NCBI RefSeq assembly: GCF_030253575.1
Contig: NC_080561.1
Location: 24,401,564-24,465,563, forward strand
Direction: 5' to 3'
Origin: Rhododendron vialii
Taxonomy: Eukaryota > Streptophyta > Magnoliopsida > Ericales > Ericaceae
DNA: 64,000 bases
In this document: positions 22,878 to 34,939 of the stretch, piece by piece
Layout of the letters: the number at the start of each line of letters is the position of its first letter
Position numbering within the stretch: the first letter of the stretch is position 1
Position numbers and translations under genes: made by a program
Notes under the pieces: model-generated
Told to the model about the DNA's origin: nothing
Seen by the model: the letters and a program-made list of their open reading frames with translations, nothing else
Database searches by the model: none

Positions 22878-25579
22878 TTATCCTTCAAAACCGTTGCCGG
22901 GAATTGTTGACCATCCTTCAAAGTTGCTGCCTAGGATCTGAGCCTGAACGCTATTTGGATTTGTTGACAATCCAGCAGCCTGTATAGTTTAAAAGTTATA
23001 ATAATTAGTGAATGGACAAATGGATATTAGTCTATTAAATGACTACATAATAAGAGACTTACCAAATTTGGTTCGACACTAGATTCACAACCATTGGCAG
23101 TGAATGATTGTGGGTAATATGCAGATGAGTCTCGCCCAGTAAATGATTGTGGGTAATATGTAGATGAGTACCGCCCAGCGAATGATTGTGGGTGAACTAT
23201 GCTTGAATCTGATTCATTCTCGTTGATGTTCTCCATATTGTTTGATACTAATTTCGGACATTTCGTTCGCATATGACCAGGTAGTCTACAGTGGCCACAT
23301 TTTCTTACCTTTGGGATAAAGTCCTTTGCCAAATTTTGGCTTCCTTTACGCTTGATAATGACGGGATCGCCAATACCAAAATGCATAGATATCCCCTCGA
23401 CATTGTTCTCTTCTCCTGTCGCTTTTTGCTTGCTTTGAACATCTAACATATAAAGCTCTCTCATTTTGAATGTTAACCTTGCGATTTCTTCTCTTGCCTC
23501 ATCATATGCATTGGTTGAGTGTGAAGCATAAAAAGCCATTTCGACACATGCAGTTGACAATGCACCATACCTTGTCGTTTGGGTTACCCATTCCGACATC
23601 GATGTGCGGCCATGAAGAGAGGAGGACTTGGCCATTTTTCTCCACCTTTGTGAGATCAGATAAGAGGGAATTTCTCTCAAGTGCTCCATTTTCATTACCG
23701 AAATCATATGACAACAAGGGAATCCAATTGACTCAAATTTCAAGCAAGAGCATTTCATGATGCCTTCAGTTGGCTGATAGTATACTGACCACGTTGCATC
23801 CTCTTGTTGATATCGAGATAAGTAGTAAACCAGAAAATCTTCAATCTCAACTTTATCCACCCGAAACAATGATTGCTCTTTCTTAATTTCATCGCGAAAT
23901 TTCTTGAATATGGCCCGAGAAAATGTATCAGCTGCATGTTGTTCAATGCGTTTCATGGCTGTAGAAAGAATGGGAGTACTATTCTCACTCTCTACTTGTG
24001 CCTTAGCCTCATTATGTTGAAGTTTAGCAAGAGCCCTATCATATGCTTGTACAAATTCAAAAAGCCGTAAACGTAGTTTTAGGAATCGATTCATAAATGC
24101 GTTCATTCCCTCAACACGTTGTGTGCTTTTTGCTCCTGCAAAAAAAATACCTCGCAAGTACCCCTCAGCCCATAGGTGCCGTTTTTTGTAAACCTCTATC
24201 GCCCAATTGTTTTCATGAAGATTATAGTTGTCCACAAGATTTGTCCATGCAATTTCAAACTCTTCTTCCATTGGCATTGACATGCATTTTTCAAAGTCAC
24301 ACAGGAATCCGGGAACATGGACATTACTCACAGCAGTCTTTTTCATATGCCATTTGCATAAACGATGACGAGCATTAGGCAACACAGTTTTTATTGCTCT
24401 CCTCATGGCCTTATCTCCATCTGTCATTACTGACACTGGCATTTTTTCATTGCCCATGGAATCAAGAAACTTTTCCAATACCCATGTATAAGTCTCAACA
24501 GTCTCAGCAGTCAACAATGCACACCCAAATATTGCAGTTTGGAAGTGACTATTAACTCCAGCTAGTATCACAAAAGGCTTCCCATAAGCATTCGTTCGAT
24601 AAGTAGCATCAAATAGTAGCACGTCTCCAAAACACAGGTAGTCTGTTAGAGATGTTGAATCTCTCCAAAACATATTATTTGACCGGTTTTGCTCATCCAC
24701 GTCATACTTGTAATAGAACAAGGGGTCATATTCTGCTTTCGCACATAAATAGGCTAATGCACCTTCCGCGTCCCCATCCGCAACCTCTATTTTGCGTTGA
24801 GCTGTAAAATGATTATAAAGATCTTTTTGTGTGTATCCAATCTTGTCATATCCACCAGATTGTTGTGCGGCAAAATTTATAATATGACTTGTTTTAATAC
24901 CAACTTTATGCATTGTATTGGCCGAGGCTTTATCAGGACTACGAACCTTCCTGTGAGAGCGGAGGAAGGGCACACCCATAGGCCCTATCAAGTTATGGTT
25001 GTGGAAGCTTACAAAGTTAGCAACCACGTATTTGTTTGATTTTCGATCTAATTTGAGATGAAATATAGCAGGACATCCAACTCTAGTTTCTGCCATCGGC
25101 TCTTTTTTTCGATCTTCTCTTTCCATATACTTAGCTTCTCGATATCCTTTTTTTGAGCAAACCCACTTCCTTGAAGTAACAATACCCTCATTGTCCTTGT
25201 GAATATTATCCTTTCGGACACTAAAGTCTTTCACTTTGGCATATGCATTATAGAATCTTTCTCCATCCTCATCCGAATCAAATGTCATTTCATAAACATC
25301 TTCTTCCATTAATTCATCCAACCGATAATCGTCAAGTCCGTCATCAACACCATATCCGTCATCATCGCTATGTCCATCATCATCACCATACCCATCATCA
25401 TCGCTATGTCCGTCATCATCACTAATGCCATCACTAATGTCTATCACTACATTCTTCCCTTTCAAATTGTCATCTATCTCTCTGATTCTGGTAAAATACG
25501 ACCACAATCGGTGGTAAGTGTTTTCATATATAGTGGTAAAAATACAACACATTATGGAGATAATTCTGAATCTGCTCAA
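22878..25579 (-). CDS. FAR1-domain MULE transposase
   Basis: The main exon encodes 850 codons without a stop. Order: acidic SDDDGHSDDDGYG repeats (residues 52-82), FAR1 zinc-finger DNA-binding domain (about 95-200, C141, C169, H193, H195), MULE transposase core with D324 (LLFDATYRT), D387 (VMTDGDKA) and E490 (STQRVEGMNAF), SWIM finger (C610, C612, C622, H624), and a CCHC knuckle (C761, C764, H769, C774). A GTAAGT donor at 23062 and an acceptor at 22980 add a last exon 22979-22878 ending GNGFEG. Residues 1-35 are read through the GTGGTAAGT repeats, so the true start is probably a later Met or lies beyond an acceptor near 25490. It cuts and joins the element ends. Confidence 0.9.
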
Positions 25580-27300
25580 ATATGATCATAGTTTGTGGTA
25601 AGTATTTTCATATATCGTGGTAATCAACTGATATGGTCATTTTTATCTTGACAAATCAACAACAAACCAAAAACATAATCATTAACTTTTTGCTAAAAAT
25701 AATAAATTATGTTCAATAGCTAAAAATAACAACTAAATAAAGACTACAGAATGAGGATAAACTTACTTGGTCAAATTCTTCAATTTATTGTTCTTGAAAG
25801 TTAGAGAGGTTCTTCAATATTCATTTCCTGAGACAAGAAGGAATATGTGTGGAAAAGTGAAAAATCAGATGGATAAGTTTGAGGAGTTTAAGGTAGGTAG
25901 GGAGGAATTTCGTATCTTTAATGACATAATATGGGGTAGGTAAGCATTTATTTCACAAGTTTGACAATAAGTGAATCATTTTCAAAAGTAAGTAAAGCCT
26001 TTACATAAGGTAAGTACCAGCAAGAATTGTGGTATGTACACATATACCGTGAACAACCGAATATTGTGATGGTAACTAAATCCAGCCGGCGTGGTATAAA
26101 TAGCCTGATTTTGTGGCAAGTATGACATTAATGACAGGTTGGTACGAATTTATGTAACATAACTAATGCACCATAATGAGGGTAGTTAATACGGTAACTA
26201 CCACAATAAATGTGATGTTAGTTAGTTCTACTTAATTTGTATTACCTTATAATTAAAACATAATACCTTAATGATTAATAAAACTAAATGACGTATTGAA
26301 TGGGTTATTAGAGATCAATAGTTAGTGGTTACTCTTACATTAGCCAATTGTATCAATCACTTATTGATTGCAACTAAGACTACTGTTAACTACTACTTCT
26401 ACTAATAACATTGATCACTATTAACCTACATTAACCAATTCATTTTAGCCAAGTATATTAATACTCAATCATCACAATATCATCACTTATTGAATATGAT
26501 CAATCAATTAAGCTTTCAGTCAAATGATTTTGACTACTATAGTAGATTATAGAGATTAATCGCTACCCTATCACTAATTGAATAGTCTAATGTCAATTAT
26601 AACTACTAATTGTTATAATATCACGTTAAACGATTGCTTACATCATTTCAAATAAATTATTTAAATTTAATTAGGATATTATTACAATTATATGGTTTAT
26701 ATTTATTATTTTTTAAAATTTGTTATAAGGAACATATAAACACAAAGTAAAATTTTAATAGAATATATTAACAACATTAATTGTAAGTTATTCAAAACAA
26801 CAAATGAATAAATATTTTCTCAATAATATTTGTAAAGTACTTTTTAATTAAAAATAATTTAATGAAATATATTAACAACATGAATCTAAAATCAAGGCAA
26901 TTGTTTGGCTTAAATATCTAGTTTTGAAAATTTGTTATAAAAAATTTGTTTACAAATTAAGTATTATTAAATTCATATTTTCACCCAATATTTGATAATC
27001 TATTACACAAATGATTAGAAAAATGACAAAAGATAGGGTAAATAGGACAAAAGTGGTGTGAACTTATAAATTTTCAATAATTAAAAAAATTCTTGCAAAA
27101 AGGTACATTTTTCTGCCAAAAAAATTTATTTTCCCACCAAAAACCGGCTACCTAGAGAACAAGTTAGAGAGAGAAAGGGCAAAAACGTTGAAGTGTAGTC
27201 TTTTGTTGTGGTAAGTATACAATATTTTGTGGTAAGTGTCAACATAAACTGTAGTAAGTAAAATCAGTGTTCATGGTAAGTATAATGACGTTTTTTCTGA
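25500..27300. repeat. Dispersed GTGGTAAGT motifs upstream of transposase, AT-rich
   Basis: No ORF is seen from 25580 to 27300. GTGGTAAG or close variants occur near 25511, 25594, 26005, 26030, 26110, 27205, 27230 and 27268. They are the inverted form of the minisatellite motif. Position between transposase start and right TIR suits transposase-binding or promoter sites (inference). Confidence 0.6.
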
Positions 27301-27329
27301 AAAAATGGGCAAAACCACCCTACTTTTTG

Positions 27330-27439
27330 GGAGTGGTTTTCATCCAACGGCTGAGATTCATCCAAAACGTGATCTAAAGGCCCAGATTAAATAGGGGCAT
27401 GATGCCCCAATACCACATTGGGGCATCATAGAAAATTTG
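27330..27439 (-). repeat. Right terminal inverted repeat of MULE
   Basis: The reverse complement matches 18179-18260: of the first 33 bases only three differ. The target duplication CACATTGGT follows directly at 27440. Confidence 0.85.
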
Positions 27440-27726
27440 CACATTGGTACTTATCTACAGTTATTTTTATATTTGTTGAGTTCATTTTCCAGTTTCATTG
27501 TCAAGTTGTTTAACATTTGTTGTCTTTTAATCCAAGTAACCTTCAGTAAAAGGAAAACATTATCTAGGTAATTTTTTTTGACTTGGATAGTCTCTGTACA
27601 AACATTTGGGTGCACACATTCGGCACATGTGTTTGAAACCGTAAGATGCTCTTGGACCCTATCGAATCGAATGGTATTTACCCAAAAAAAAAAATTGTAT
27701 CGAATGGTTCTACATAAAACATCTGT

Positions 27727-27864
27727 TTTGATGGGAAAATTGATATTCGCGCTCTCGTTTTTGATGTAGGTGCTCCACTTTGTTCATAAAGTTACTAGTA
27801 ACTTCACGTTGAAAATGGAGCGCTTGCATCAAAAAAGGAAGCGCAAATATCAATTCCCTTTGAT
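27727..27864. mobile_element. 126-bp MITE with TTTGAT direct repeats
   Basis: GGGAAAATTGATATTCGCGC (27733) is mirrored by GCGCAAATATCAATTCCC (ending 27858), with further pairing inward (GGTGCTCCA / TGGAGCGCT). TTTGAT flanks both sides. The family is not recognised. Confidence 0.7.
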
Positions 27865-28213
27865 GGGTACATATATTAATGTATGCTTTTTTGAATACTT
27901 CCTATTGTGGGTAGATCCCCTATGACTTTAGCAAAACATAAAATTATAGTCACTGTCATGCACTTGATTTTCAACATAAATAATAATATAATACATTTTC
28001 CATAAATAAAGATCATCCTCAGATTCCTCTCATACATGTATACCCAAAATGATATGCTAAGATTCGATACATATTGCAATGGTCTTCACAATTTGCGTCA
28101 AAAGTTATAAATCCTTTGCATTCCTCCATAATCAAATGAGTTATTAATTATTATTACATTTTCAATTACCTAAATCACAAAGCATGCACTAAGTCAATCA
28201 AAAGTGATTTCAA

Positions 28214-28500
28214 TACTCCCTCCGTCCCTTTTTAAGCGTCCCACTTCGTAACTCCAACTTATTAAGAAAACATCATTATTACACTTTTCACACCAACTTT
28301 TACCTCCATTTTCCCGACTTACCCTCTATGAAGACATTATCATTAACCTTTTACTCAGTAACTTTTCAAAATGAAATCTACTTTTATGGGCAAAATGGAA
28401 AATGTACCAATTTTTACCCACTAACTTTTACAAAATGGACACTTATTAAGGGACAGCCCAAAATAGAATACTAGACTTTAAAAAGGGAACGGAGGGAGTA
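28214..28500. mobile_element. Stowaway-like MITE, 283 bp, TA target site
   Basis: CTCCCTCCGTCCC starts at 28216 and GGAACGGAGGGAG ends at 28498, flanked by TA on both sides. This is the signature of Tc1/mariner-derived Stowaway elements. Confidence 0.93.
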
Positions 28501-29259
28501 TCACTTAAGATTATTGAATTTAGTACATAGTGGGGGCCTACCCACCAAAATTCGAAGCCACCATAGTTGATGTAGCACTTAATAGCTACCAACAAAAAAG
28601 ATAAAATGGTAGCTAACAATACAAAAAAAAAGAAAAGATAGAATGAAAATCATTCAGAAGACCCAAATGATTAGGAAGAGGATAGCCAAGTATATGACCT
28701 CCACCACCACCTTCCATCTCTGGATACCTGCGTATCGAATCTAAACATTGATGTAACAGGATTAAATGAGATCATTTGATTTTTGTTTTAAAAATTTTTT
28801 TGTTCAAAAACACAACAAAATACCACCCACCGAGAATATTTCTCGTTCAACTCTGAGGGCTCCCTAAAAAAGCACAATCAACAGCCTAAAAACAGTTTAT
28901 AAAAAATAGATGGGAACTATACCTGAAATTGAAGATAAGTAAATAGCATTGGATACAATGTTATAGAATTTTACGAAATGAATGTAAACTTGCATTTCTC
29001 GAAGATTTCACTCCACCATAAGCTTTTAAAATTTATAATTCACCTTGTCGTGTCCCCGACTTGTCCCGCAGTTAAAAATATTAAAATCTAATGGACATGT
29101 ATGTGTTCCCGGTGTGTTGAGTGTCTTTGGAGTGTTCGGTACGGATGCTGCGATCTCTAGGAGTGTTGGTGCTTCATAGAGTTTCTCCTAACCAAATTAA
29201 GTATGTGTACCAGAAAATCTCGTAACTTCTCACAACCTATTCCACTAAGCTATACCCCA
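28501..29259. other. Mostly non-coding; possible 3' exon remnant on minus strand near 28650-28735
   Basis: On -, an acceptor-like CGATACGCAG precedes a short open stretch with a hydrophobic reading (VVVEVIYLAILFLIIWVF then stop). I cannot link it to a known protein. The rest shows nothing. Confidence 0.25.
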
Positions 29260-30105
29260 TAGATATACAAAACTTTTTTTTTTTTTGATCAACGTCAAGT
29301 AATATATTCATCACCCGAAGGGAAAAGATTTCATCACAATATACAAGAATAAACCAAAACTACCAAATCAAAGACACGAGTTACTGCTCGAAGCACACAA
29401 GCTACAGACTCAAGGACACCCTACCGAAGCAAACCTACACTAAGTGCCGGTATGAGAATCCCGTCAGTGACTCAGTAGTAGAGGATCCAAAAGGATCCCC
29501 AGCTCAAACCCGAGTTACGCGCAAGATGAAACCAACAACCAGAAGCAGAAACCAAAACTGGCACACCGGCCAGCTCTTGAGAGGAAAAGGCACCAGCAGA
29601 ACGCCGGGGCTTCTTCGCTGTCAGTCGCAAGGATGCCACTCTGAGGCAAACCTCTGCTATCACGGTAGGCTCCGGCGCATGGGAGGCACAGCGGCCCACA
29701 ACGCCGTGGTAGCCACAGGATTTACATCTGAGAACCAAGCAAACAACCAACACCAGAAAAACTTATTTGCCCTCCACTGCAACCCACTGGATCTGGGGGA
29801 GACCTAGACCGGGACACAACCGGATCTAGGGGAAACCTAGACCGGAGCAAAACCAGACTGGAAAACCAGTCGGTAAAAGCAAACAGAAAAATGGAAAGGA
29901 AAACTCCCACCTCAACCTCACTAGTTATTAAGCCCACTCCCACCAACAGCCGAAGAAAACCCAGAATTGAGAGGACAAGGAGGCGCCGAGCAAAGACAGA
30001 TCAACCAACCAACGGTTGGTAACCCGTCGCCAATAACCAAGCGGTTGCACCGCCAGCCGGAGCTTCAGACAACGAAACAGCTGAAACTTTAGATATACAA
30101 AACTT
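29260..30105 (-). mobile_element. Non-LTR (poly-A) retroelement, about 814 bp, 16-bp target duplication
   Basis: TAGATATACAAAACTT is present at 29260-29275 and exactly again at 30090-30105. Inside, a T12 run at the left end is a poly-A tail for an element on -, preceded on - by ATTACTTGACGTTGATC. The body is more GC-rich than its surroundings and has a repeated CCTAGACCGG unit. Long perfect TSD and poly-A tail identify target-primed reverse transcription. It is a large SINE or 5'-truncated LINE; no RT is present. Confidence 0.87.
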
Positions 30106-32930
30106 GGTTTTAAGCAATGTGGTTGTTATATGGATTTCCCTTTGCAATGGAGCATCAATTCTCTAAAGTTAAAGCTTATGTTCAAGGAATTGTCCGTGTC
30201 TAAAGACTCAACGCTATGTGTTCTTAACACAACTAAACTGAACCACCCTTCCCTATTATTGATCGACAAACCTGACTTTTCCAATTTGTCGTTTTGTTGA
30301 GAAAATTTCAAACTTGATCAATCTAGAAATTGCCCGTGCCTAAAGAAATAAACACATTTTATCAAAGCTAATATTATATCGACATTTGTGGGTCAACCTT
30401 CTCCTAAAGGCACATCGCAACATAATTTTCAAACTAAATACCCCATAGCATAATAATTTTCAAACTAAATACCCCATTGAAAATAACCAGTGCCTATAAA
30501 ATGACCCCAATTTAAAGCAACTGGCAAGTACCTTTGCCTAGCAAGCTGAGTTCTAAAAAGCTTCACATATGGATCATTAATTTTCAGCATCAAGTTGACT
30601 ACCTTCAAGTCAGACCTTAGAGAAGTACAAATTTGCTCTTCAACAAATATGTAGTCCTTTCCCCCCTTCTTTTCTTTTCTTTTCTTTTTTTGACATATGG
30701 TCAATATTAAATCTAAGCTGTTGAAAACTTTTACGTTTTGAAACTATGTTCCTGTCCATTTCTTCATCTTCAAGCACTTGATGTGGCCAAGATTTAATCT
30801 AATTTTTGCCTTCTCTCCAAGCCAGATCTTAGGTACATAAAGCAAAACCCACCCTGGCAAAGATATCCTTTTTGTTGGTATATGAGAGAAAGAGTAGCAC
30901 CACACTCCTTTGCATCATGTGTTTTAAAAAGGAGTTACCCAAGCTTTTCCATTCCAAGCCCCAAGCTTCTCTGGTTATTCACAACCTTTTCCAAAAAATA
31001 AACATGAAAAAAGTAATCAATCTAAAGAATCTGCATAGGTAAAAATAATAAAAATTTTGTTATAAATGCATAAAAGAACTGAATACCGAAAAGGGACTTA
31101 CCCAAGGTTTCCCATTCCAACTAACATTATGTGTCATGCCTGAAATCAGAGTGGAAATCAGTTCCTTCCAAAGGAAAACAATGTATGACCTCAAGTAGGA
31201 CACCCCATCCCAGGAGACTTAATGGAGTAACCAAAATTCAACTACAACATCAACGAATCAAACAATTAAATAGATTAGCATGAAAATACTCAAATCTTTT
31301 TTCATATCTCGCTGTGTGCATAATTATTAACTTAATAGAAGATCCCCCTAGCTTCCCCTTCCTTCTCTTATGATCCTTAACAGCTTTCCCCTTGCCAAAA
31401 AACTGAAACGCATAAGATTGATAAAACAAAAACCACCATCCAACATTTTAAAATGCACACTAGCCAGTGTTTTGCATCAACTAAATCAGTAAAAAATCTA
31501 AGTACATTGGCCAGTGCTCTTTATTTAACAACATAAGAGCAAATCTAAGCACCAGCCTGGGCTCTGCAATTAACAACATAAGTACATCTAAACACACTAG
31601 TCAGTGTTGTGCATAATAAGGGAATACTTATGGATCTGAAGCCTTGCGATTCAACTTACTTTAGTGCTCCGCATGAATGGTTGAGATTGGTTAGAAAAAA
31701 AGTATTCTTTTGGAATCCTCCCTTGGATTGTTATTATGGAACCTAGAATGAACACAGTGTTCCATGCACTTTCCCAAATGACGCTTGCATACAATATATA
31801 AACTCAGTGGCTTGCATACAATTTCGAAATATACACACAATATCTAGATTTCGGTGAGGATTTTGAATTGCTTTTTCATGCACATGATATAAAGCTTTTT
31901 GCACACCGGTTGTACTGCCCTGGTGCTAATTATCGTTACAGCACTGTAGAAGTACTTATCCTACTCAAACCGGTGCCAAGATGACTACTTTTGCTTCACC
32001 AGCTTCTATAAACATAAACATGGACAGTGCAAAGAGTATTAAGTTCGTAGAAAAAATATATAGCTCAAAAAGTGCTCAGAAAACAAATTTGATGTTTGTA
32101 CAAAAAGTGCAGAAAGAAAAACTAAACAGAGAAAAGGCAAATAAACCAAACGAAGTATGGAACGCAATAACTCCAAAATAACGAACCTATAAGACTCAAA
32201 TTGCATCTACTTATAAACCAAATGAGGTACAGATCAGCATGCAATTGAAATTCCTTCAAGTCATCAGAGGAAATGAACAAAAACAATAATCTAATGAAAA
32301 TCACACGATCAGTGTTCTCACCCTTCTGTAGGTGTCGATATCGAGGCCGTTACCGAGTAACTGAGCAAGATTGTTCATAAACCACTGTGTCGCCTCCTTC
32401 CTCCTCCACATGCAGCACATCTATTTGCATCCTAGTCAGCTTAATCAACAATTTGCTGTGTCACACAACACAAAAACAATGCCATCTCTGTTTTTTAAAC
32501 TCACTCCAGATGACGCTTCAAGTTGAAGACAAACCAGCAATATTAAGAGGATCAAACCAGAAAAGCTGAAATTGGCCAAACAATAAAATCCTTACCGGAT
32601 GTTTAGCCTATAAACTTCCTTGTACTGATTGCATGCAAGTGATTATGTATCTGGAATCGGAAAAAAATCACATTAAGCACTAAAATCGGCACACAATAAG
32701 CTAAAATCGATTAGATGCAAGGAGATTGATGGGTTCAAAAACCGGATTAGATGCAAGGAGATTGGTGGATTCAAGCACTTAAAGGGGATTACATTCAAGA
32801 AGACAGGATTAGATTGCAAGGAGATCAGAAAAAACATGATTATGCAAGGAGATTAGAAGAAACCGATTACGTTTGATTCATGGTGTCCCAGTGAGTTTGG
32901 TGGGTGGGTGTGGCGAGGGAGCAGTGAGAT
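30106..32930. other. Intergenic or intronic DNA with weak minus-strand exon candidates
   Basis: Two stretches look exon-like on -: about 30650-30537 (EEQICTSLRSDLKVVNLMLK.., followed by a GTACTT donor-like site) and about 31400-31330 (FFGKGKAVKDHKRRKGKLGG after a TTTCAG acceptor-like site). I recognise neither. A fuzzy GGCCAGTGCTC / CTAGTCAGTGTTG repeat occurs at 31450-31620. A TG then GA microsatellite lies at 32934-32982. Confidence 0.25.
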
Positions 32931-32932
32931 CT

Positions 32933-32967
<35 letters not shown>

Positions 32968-33004
32968 AAGAGAGAGAGTGCTTAATGAACTGGTTTGAAA
33001 TCTC

Positions 33005-33125
33005 AACTGGACAGTTTTGAGGGAGAAGTGGTACAAGGGGGTTTGATCCTGGCCCTTAGCTTAAAAGCAACACTCAATCTCAACCCTCAAAAGGCCCAAA
33101 AAGTTAGTTTGTGTCTACACAATTT
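33005..33125 (+). repeat. Terminal-repeat-like sequence, inverted partner at 37015-37135
   Basis: About 115 bp match the inverted 37015-37135 block with mismatches (shared GGGGGTTTGATC, GGCC, CAATC.CAACC, AAAAAGTTAGTTTG). The layout (G-rich outer part, then a CTCAATCTCAACC block) resembles MULE ends, so 33005-37135 may be a non-autonomous MULE. I find no clear target duplication. Confidence 0.6.
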
Positions 33126-33766
33126 GAAAAAAAAAAACCCTCCCTTGTTCTATGGATAACAACTTGACAATGAGAAGGTACAAGTCAACACACATTTTTT
33201 GTGGCAGCTCGTGGTGGTAACCAACATAAAAACAAAACGATCTGTGATCATACCATGCTATTAGAACATTGAAAATTTGAAAAATATAAGTCATTCCTAC
33301 TTCTAATCAATGTCATTTCCAAGTATTAGCCTCGACACACATATAACCACTCAAGTATCCCAAGTCTTGTTATTATCCATAACCTAAAAACCTTCTCACT
33401 TTCCCATTATATAAGGGGAAAAAGCAAATCAATAAGGACCCACCGGATTTTTCAAACCTCCGAGAGAAAAATTTGTCACAAACCATAGCCCTATTGTAGA
33501 GTTCATAAGAGAAACCCTCCAAAACCCTTCCCAATTTTCATAAGAGAAAACAGTAGTGTTCAGCTTTAGCTTATAAAAAAACAAAAACACAGATGTTGCA
33601 ACAGGTGAAAAAACTAAAACAGAGGGTGAGTTTGATCAAATTATAAAATCCTTACCCTTTTGGTTAGCCTATAATCTTCCTCGCACTGATTTCATACAAG
33701 CCATAATGCATCTGGAAAAAGAACAGGAAAAGTCACACTAATCTGATGAGAAAAAATCCCAATAAA

Positions 33767-34560
33767 CCTCTTTTTTATTGGTCCAACTAGGCTCCCTCAG
33801 CCTCACTCTCATAATTTATCTCCACATCGAAATCACCAGCTTTCAAAACTACTTGCTACTACTATCAACCACCATGGACGCATCTGAATCCCAACCGCCA
33901 CGCCATTCAAGTAAAGCAAAAAGTAACCTAACACTTAAACCCCCTTAATCCAAATCCAAAACCTTCCAACCTTACTCCTATCATCGATCTGAGCAGCAGC
34001 AACAATGACTCCGATTCCATAACTCCTCTTCCTTATCCGCCTCCGATGACGATACCGCTACGGGCAGTGTTCTCGGAACAGACGAGAAGAGGCCCAGGGT
34101 TTCGAGCGAGAGAGGTTCGTTCAAAAAGAAGAGGAATAAACTTGAAAACTGGACAAGTTGGCCATTGCTCTGCCGCTAGGGTTTCTGGATCCCCTGCCTC
34201 GTTGCCGGCTCTGCCCCCATCATGGCAATTGGTAGTAGAGAGGATTGAGCGGTGCCGGTTGTGAATGGTAAGGGTGGGGAGATTGTTGATAGCACTATAG
34301 CAATAGTAAATAGTTTTGGAAAGCTGGTGATTTTGAGAATAGGAAGGGGGGTGATTGGGAATCTGGGATACTTCTTCAGGTATTTATGTAAGAGGTGGCT
34401 GCCAGAGATGATGGAGGTGATAGCAGTGAGGTGCGCTGTGAGGGAGGGGAGAGTAGTGTGGGGATAAATTATTGAGAGTAGAGGGATCACTAAAGTTAGG
34501 GTGAGGGAGCCTAGTTGGACCAATAAAAAAGATGGTGATGTTCACACAAAATTGCACTCT
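33767..34560. pseudogene. Captured MORC-ATPase gene fragment, copy A, in a foldback element
   Basis: Frames on + give MORC landmarks: CCATTCAAGTAAAG.. (IQVKRE-type), IIDLSS-type DNA, EKRPRVSSERGSFKKKRN, PLGFLDPLP at about 34173-34200, and QFWKAGDFE (a stop replaces Q) at about 34310-34340. These are the N-terminal signatures of plant MORC GHKL ATPases, which act in gene silencing. Frameshifts and stops abound and the ATPase domain is absent. The ends (TTTTTATTGGTCCAACTAGG and its inverse at 34500-34529) form arms, and the left arm repeats part of the QFWKAGDF coding sequence in inverse. Copy B lies inverted at 37175-37931. Confidence 0.72.
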
Positions 34561-34589
34561 CGTATACAAGTACATAACTTGTTTACGGT

Positions 34590-34939
34590 TACAGTTTTAC
34601 ATCTTCTATTCACCGCTTTTTTAAATGGATGGCTTACTTCATTTTGGTTCGCTAATTAAACTTCATTGTTTTACTACATGTACATAGAACATCTTATGTA
34701 ATGCTTGAATAATTAATATATAAACCCAATCTTTTCATAGTTTCGTTGTGTTTCGCTTTTGGCCTTTGGTTGGAGATTTGTCTCTTTCGTTTATGTTACA
34801 TCACTGTTTTGAGTGTATAAGAATTATACGGAGTATTTATTAGGGTAATACATTATTTAAACAACTAGTTTGCTTTACATATAAGGCAAGGAATATTGTG
34901 TTGAAATAAAATTTGAAGAACGTAATAGAGATAAAGTAC
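34590..34939. other. Non-coding, AT-rich
   Basis: I see no gene, repeat or motif between the MORC foldback and the CACTA element. Confidence 0.6.

Larger units (their letters stand above)
18166..27439. mobile_element. 9.27 kb Mutator-like element with Ulp1-like gene and FAR1/MULE transposase
   Basis: CACATTGGT is present at 18157-18165 and 27440-27448, a perfect 9-bp target duplication as MULEs make. Thirteen bases inside each end begins a shared inverted terminal sequence, ATGCCCCAAT..GGT.TTGGGGCATCATGCCCC, followed by matching CAATCTCAGCC / GAATCTCAGCC blocks. Inside are two genes on opposite strands whose 3' ends face each other: a spliced HMG/Ulp1-like gene (19155-22112, +) and a transposase gene (25579-22878, -). 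Related Ulp1-bearing MULEs (Kaonashi-type) are known in plants. Confidence 0.88.
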
